Shown here piece after piece: positions 61,741-64,000 of a stretch of DNA of 64,000 nt; position 1 is the first letter of the stretch, and each line of letters opens with the position of its first letter. The translations under genes and the position numbers were made by a program. The stretch comes from Sinorhizobium shofinae (GTDB lineage Bacteria > Pseudomonadota > Alphaproteobacteria > Rhizobiales > Rhizobiaceae): the NCBI GenBank assembly GCA_001704765.1, contig MBFK01000177.1, positions 62,001 through 126,000 of the forward strand, written 5' to 3'. The notes beneath the pieces are model-generated. The model ran no database searches and was not told the origin of the DNA. It saw only the letters and a program-made list of their open reading frames with translations.

Positions 61741-62523
61741 ATGGACCCTATCGAACAATTCCGCTCCGAACGGGTGGCCACGATCGACGGCTACGGCCGC
61801 GACGGCGATTTCCAGGCGCTCTCCAATCAGTGGCGCGAGGCCTCGATGGCGAAGCGCTACGTCTATAATTTCGACTGGCTCGGCCGTCCGATCATCCAAT
61901 ATCCGCAGGATATCGTGGCGATGCAGGAACTGATCTGGGCGACGCGTCCCGATCTGGTGATCGAAAGCGGGATCGCCCATGGCGGGTCGCTGATCCTCAG
62001 CGCGTCGCTGCTGGCCATGCTCGACATGTGCGACGCGATCGCAGCGGGCGTTTCGCTCGATCCAAGCCAGTCGAAGCGCAAGGTGATCGGCATCGACATC
62101 GACATTCGTGCGCACAATCGCGCGGCAATCGAAAGCCATCCGATGGCGAGCCGCATCCAGATGTTCCAGGGTTCGTCCATCGATCCCGAGATCGTTAAGC
62201 AGGTCCGTGAGGCGTCGGCAGGCTACAAGCGCGTCATGGTCTGCCTCGATTCCATGCACACCCACGCGCATGTGCTTGCCGAGCTGGAGGCCTATGCGCC
62301 TTTGGTGACGCCAGGCAGCTATTGCGTCGTGTTCGACACGCTGGTGGAGGACCTGCCCGCCGGCTTCTTCAGCGATCGTCCCTGGGACGTCGGCGACAAT
62401 CCGAAGACTGCGGTGCACAGCTATCTGGAATCCCATCCGGAATTCCAGATCGACAGGTCGGTTCAAAACAAGCTGATGGTCACCGTTGCGCCGGACGGCT
62501 TCCTGAAAAGGATAGATCGCTAG
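61741..62523 (+). CDS. CmcI-type (cephalosporin hydroxylase family) O-methyltransferase
   Basis: A 260-residue SAM-dependent methyltransferase of the CmcI/rhamnosyl O-methyltransferase family. Motifs: LVIESGIAHGGSLILSAS (SAM site), KVIGIDIDIRAHNRAAI, SSIDPEIV, VMVCLDSMHTHAHVLAELEAY and GSYCVVFDTLVEDL. In surface-polysaccharide clusters these enzymes methylate sugars. 39 bp after the epimerase gene; ends at a strong bidirectional terminator. Confidence 0.9.
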   Translation: MDPIEQFRSERVATIDGYGRDGDFQALSNQWREASMAKRYVYNFDWLGRPIIQYPQDIVAMQELIWATRPDLVIESGIAHGGSLILSASLLAMLDMCDAIAAGVSLDPSQSKRKVIGIDIDIRAHNRAAIESHPMASRIQMFQGSSIDPEIVKQVREASAGYKRVMVCLDSMHTHAHVLAELEAYAPLVTPGSYCVVFDTLVEDLPAGFFSDRPWDVGDNPKTAVHSYLESHPEFQIDRSVQNKLMVTVAPDGFLKRIDR

Positions 62524-62558
62524 TCGGCTGCTGCGAAGAGCGGATCTCGAAACAATTC

Positions 62559-62593
62559 AAAAAGGGGCGCTCGCGAATGCGAGGGCCCCTTTT
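62559..62593. terminator. Bidirectional Rho-independent terminator
   Basis: Strong hairpin aaaaaggggc-gctcgc/gcgag-ggcccctttt (62559-62593) with A-run on one side and T-run on the other, between two convergent sugar-modification genes. Confidence 0.88.
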
Positions 62594-62616
62594 CCATTGG
62601 CGTCGATGGCGAAAGG

Positions 62617-63849
62617 TCAGATTATCCGCACTTCGGGAATGGCGACGACGAAGCGGCCGCCCCAGGCGCGAATATAGGCATGGGCATTGACGATCTCGTC
62701 GGTCAGGTTCCAGGGCAAAATGACCACGTAATCGGGTTTTGCAGTCTCGAGCTTGGAGGGCTCGTAGATCGGGATATGGCTGCCCGGCGAGAGCTTGCCC
62801 TGTTTCAGGTTGTTGCGGTCGACGATGAAGTCGATATCGGCCGAGGTCACGCCGCAGACATTGAGGAACGTATTGCCCTTGGCGGCCGCGCCGTAAGCGG
62901 CCACCCGCTTGCCTTCGCTCCTGGCTTCTCGCAGGAAGGCACGAAATCCCCCGCAAACGGCCGCGATCCGTTCGCCGAAGGCCACGTAGGTCAACATATC
63001 CGAGAGCCCGGCCTTCGCCTCGTCGGCGCGCACCTTCGCGAGTTCCTCGGTTTCCGGCCGGATGCCGGTCATCGGCTGGGCATAGACGCGCAATGAGCCG
63101 CCATGGGTCGGCAGTTCTTCGACGTCGAAGACCTTCAGCCCGCAGGCGGCGAAGATGCGCTCGACGGCGACGAGCGAGAGGTAGGAATAGTGCTCGTGAT
63201 AGATCGTATCGAACTGGATGCCTTCGATCAGCCGCAAGAGGTGCGGGAATTCGAAGGTCGCGACGCCATCCGGCTTCAAGAGGATCGCAAATCCGCTGAC
63301 GAAGTCAGCAATGTCCGGCACATGGGCGAGAACATTGTTGGCGGCCGTCAAGTCGGCGCGGATGCCCCGACCGGCGAGTTCATTCGCCGTATCGCGGCCG
63401 AAGAAGGCGACCTGGGTCGGTACGTTGCGGCTTTCGGCAATTTTCGCGGCATTGCCGGCCGGCTCGACGCCGAGGACGGGAATCTGGTTGGCGGCGAAAT
63501 ATTGCAGCAGGTAGCCGTCGTTCGAGGCGACCTCGACGACCTGCGACGTGCCGCCAAGGCCGAAGCGATCGGTCATCTTCTCGGCATAGCGCCGGGCATG
63601 ATCGAGCCAGCTCGTCGAAAAGGACGAAAGATAGTGATAGTCGGCGTTGAAGATTTCGTCGGCCGGTACCGTCTCGGTGGTCTGCACGAGCAGGCATTCG
63701 GAACAGACCATCACTTTCAGCGGAAAGGCCTTTTCCCGCGCAATTGCGTCCTCGGTCGGCTCCAGAAAAGAGTTCGACCAAGGCGTTGCGCCGAGATCCG
63801 CAACAACGGTTCGAAGTGGGCTCGAGCAGAAGCGGCAGGAGTGAGACAT
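62617..63849 (-). CDS. Zinc-binding nucleotide-sugar C-methyltransferase
   Basis: A 410-residue SAM-dependent methyltransferase of the TylCIII/NovU type (Methyltransf_13, central SAM domain, Methyltransf_14). An N-terminal zinc site uses CRFCSSPL and VCSECLLVQ. The SAM motif is VVEVASNDGYLLQYF; NNVLAHVPDIADF and FEFPHLLRLIEG follow, with the conserved TIYHEHYSYLSL. The C-terminal domain has RVAAYGAAAKGNTFLN. It adds a methyl group to carbon 3 of a 4-keto-deoxysugar, giving branched sugars. Overlaps the preceding dehydratase stop (TGATG). Confidence 0.9.
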   Translation of the reverse strand: MSHSCRFCSSPLRTVVADLGATPWSNSFLEPTEDAIAREKAFPLKVMVCSECLLVQTTETVPADEIFNADYHYLSSFSTSWLDHARRYAEKMTDRFGLGGTSQVVEVASNDGYLLQYFAANQIPVLGVEPAGNAAKIAESRNVPTQVAFFGRDTANELAGRGIRADLTAANNVLAHVPDIADFVSGFAILLKPDGVATFEFPHLLRLIEGIQFDTIYHEHYSYLSLVAVERIFAACGLKVFDVEELPTHGGSLRVYAQPMTGIRPETEELAKVRADEAKAGLSDMLTYVAFGERIAAVCGGFRAFLREARSEGKRVAAYGAAAKGNTFLNVCGVTSADIDFIVDRNNLKQGKLSPGSHIPIYEPSKLETAKPDYVVILPWNLTDEIVNAHAYIRAWGGRFVVAIPEVRII

Positions 63850-64000
63850 CAGCGGCCTTTCGTGAATGCGTCGATCTGATCAAGCGTGAGCGGAAGTGCG
63901 GCCTTGCCCTGGCGCCAGCCGTCGTACCAGCGGGCCGTCCATTCGATTGCCTGCTGCTGGGTGAACTGCGCGCGCCAGGCGAGGCACTCGCCCGCAAGCG
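63849..64000 (-). CDS. Probable CDP-glucose 4,6-dehydratase, C-terminal end (cut by window end)
   Basis: The last 49 residues of a gene that continues beyond the window. The sequence LAWRAQFTQQQAIEWTARWYDGWRQG and LTLDQIDAF (read in parts) resembles the C-terminus of RfbG-type CDP-glucose 4,6-dehydratases, which make CDP-4-keto-6-deoxyglucose. Its stop overlaps the ATG of the C-methyltransferase, so both are in one operon. The call from such a short piece is tentative. Confidence 0.6.
   Translation of the reverse strand, partial: LAGECLAWRAQFTQQQAIEWTARWYDGWRQGKAALPLTLDQIDAFTKGR

Overview
This window is typical chromosomal DNA of an alphaproteobacterium of the order Rhizobiales. Gene content and order (urease accessory genes, RutR-linked pyrimidine catabolism, smoCEFGKS-mtlK, PhyR-NepR-RpoE2, hmuPSTUV, dppABCDF) match from memory the chromosome of Sinorhizobium (Ensifer) meliloti and its close relatives. 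Coding density is high, GC is high, and most genes sit in operons with short gaps or 4-bp ATGA overlaps. No database search was run; family calls are made by reading the translated proteins.

Layout. 1-4608: the 3' end of ureC, a decayed DUF2459 gene of the kind often found beside urease genes, a peroxiredoxin, a small ABM-fold monooxygenase, then ureE-ureF-ureG. 4616-10020: a Crp/Fnr-type regulator with a matching TTGA-N6-TCAA box in front of it, and a two-gene RND efflux system (pump plus membrane fusion protein). 10333-18298 and 22349-25124: reductive pyrimidine catabolism, made of an NMT1/THI5-type ABC transporter, a cupin, dihydropyrimidinase, N-carbamoyl amidohydrolase, RutR and dihydropyrimidine dehydrogenase PreT-PreA, with two RutR-like operators that would tie the pieces together. 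Between these blocks lie the redox-sensing adenylate cyclase CyaC and a LysR/oxidoreductase pair.

25252-35252: the sorbitol/mannitol locus: SorC-type regulator SmoC, ABC transporter SmoEFGK, two polyol dehydrogenases, a HAD phosphatase and an FGGY sugar kinase. 35274-38975: the general stress response core, with the response regulator PhyR divergent from nepR-rpoE2 and followed by an HWE histidine kinase. The gap between the sugar kinase and phyR carries a promoter-like RpoE2 motif, three hairpins with C-rich loops and a terminator; this is the best candidate for an undescribed element here (a stress-induced small RNA).

39004-48692: two small envelope proteins (Phage_holin_3_6 and DUF883), the haem uptake operon hmuP-S-T-U-V, a TonB protein, a membrane-anchored hydrolase-like protein of unknown role, and a DUF2325/small protein/haem-degrading monooxygenase operon. 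Two TGA-N9-TCA motifs suggest RirA-type iron control. 48700-53088: DUF423 protein, truncated haemoglobin, a TetR/SMR efflux pair with a clear palindromic operator, a DUF1062 protein whose 3' end runs into a MITE-like element, and a DUF900 lipoprotein hydrolase. 53411-59756: a dipeptidase and a dipeptide ABC transporter. 59768-64000: a sugar modification cluster (RmlC-like epimerase, acetyltransferase, epimerase, CmcI-type methyltransferase, C-methyltransferase, end of a probable CDP-glucose 4,6-dehydratase), probably for a surface polysaccharide.
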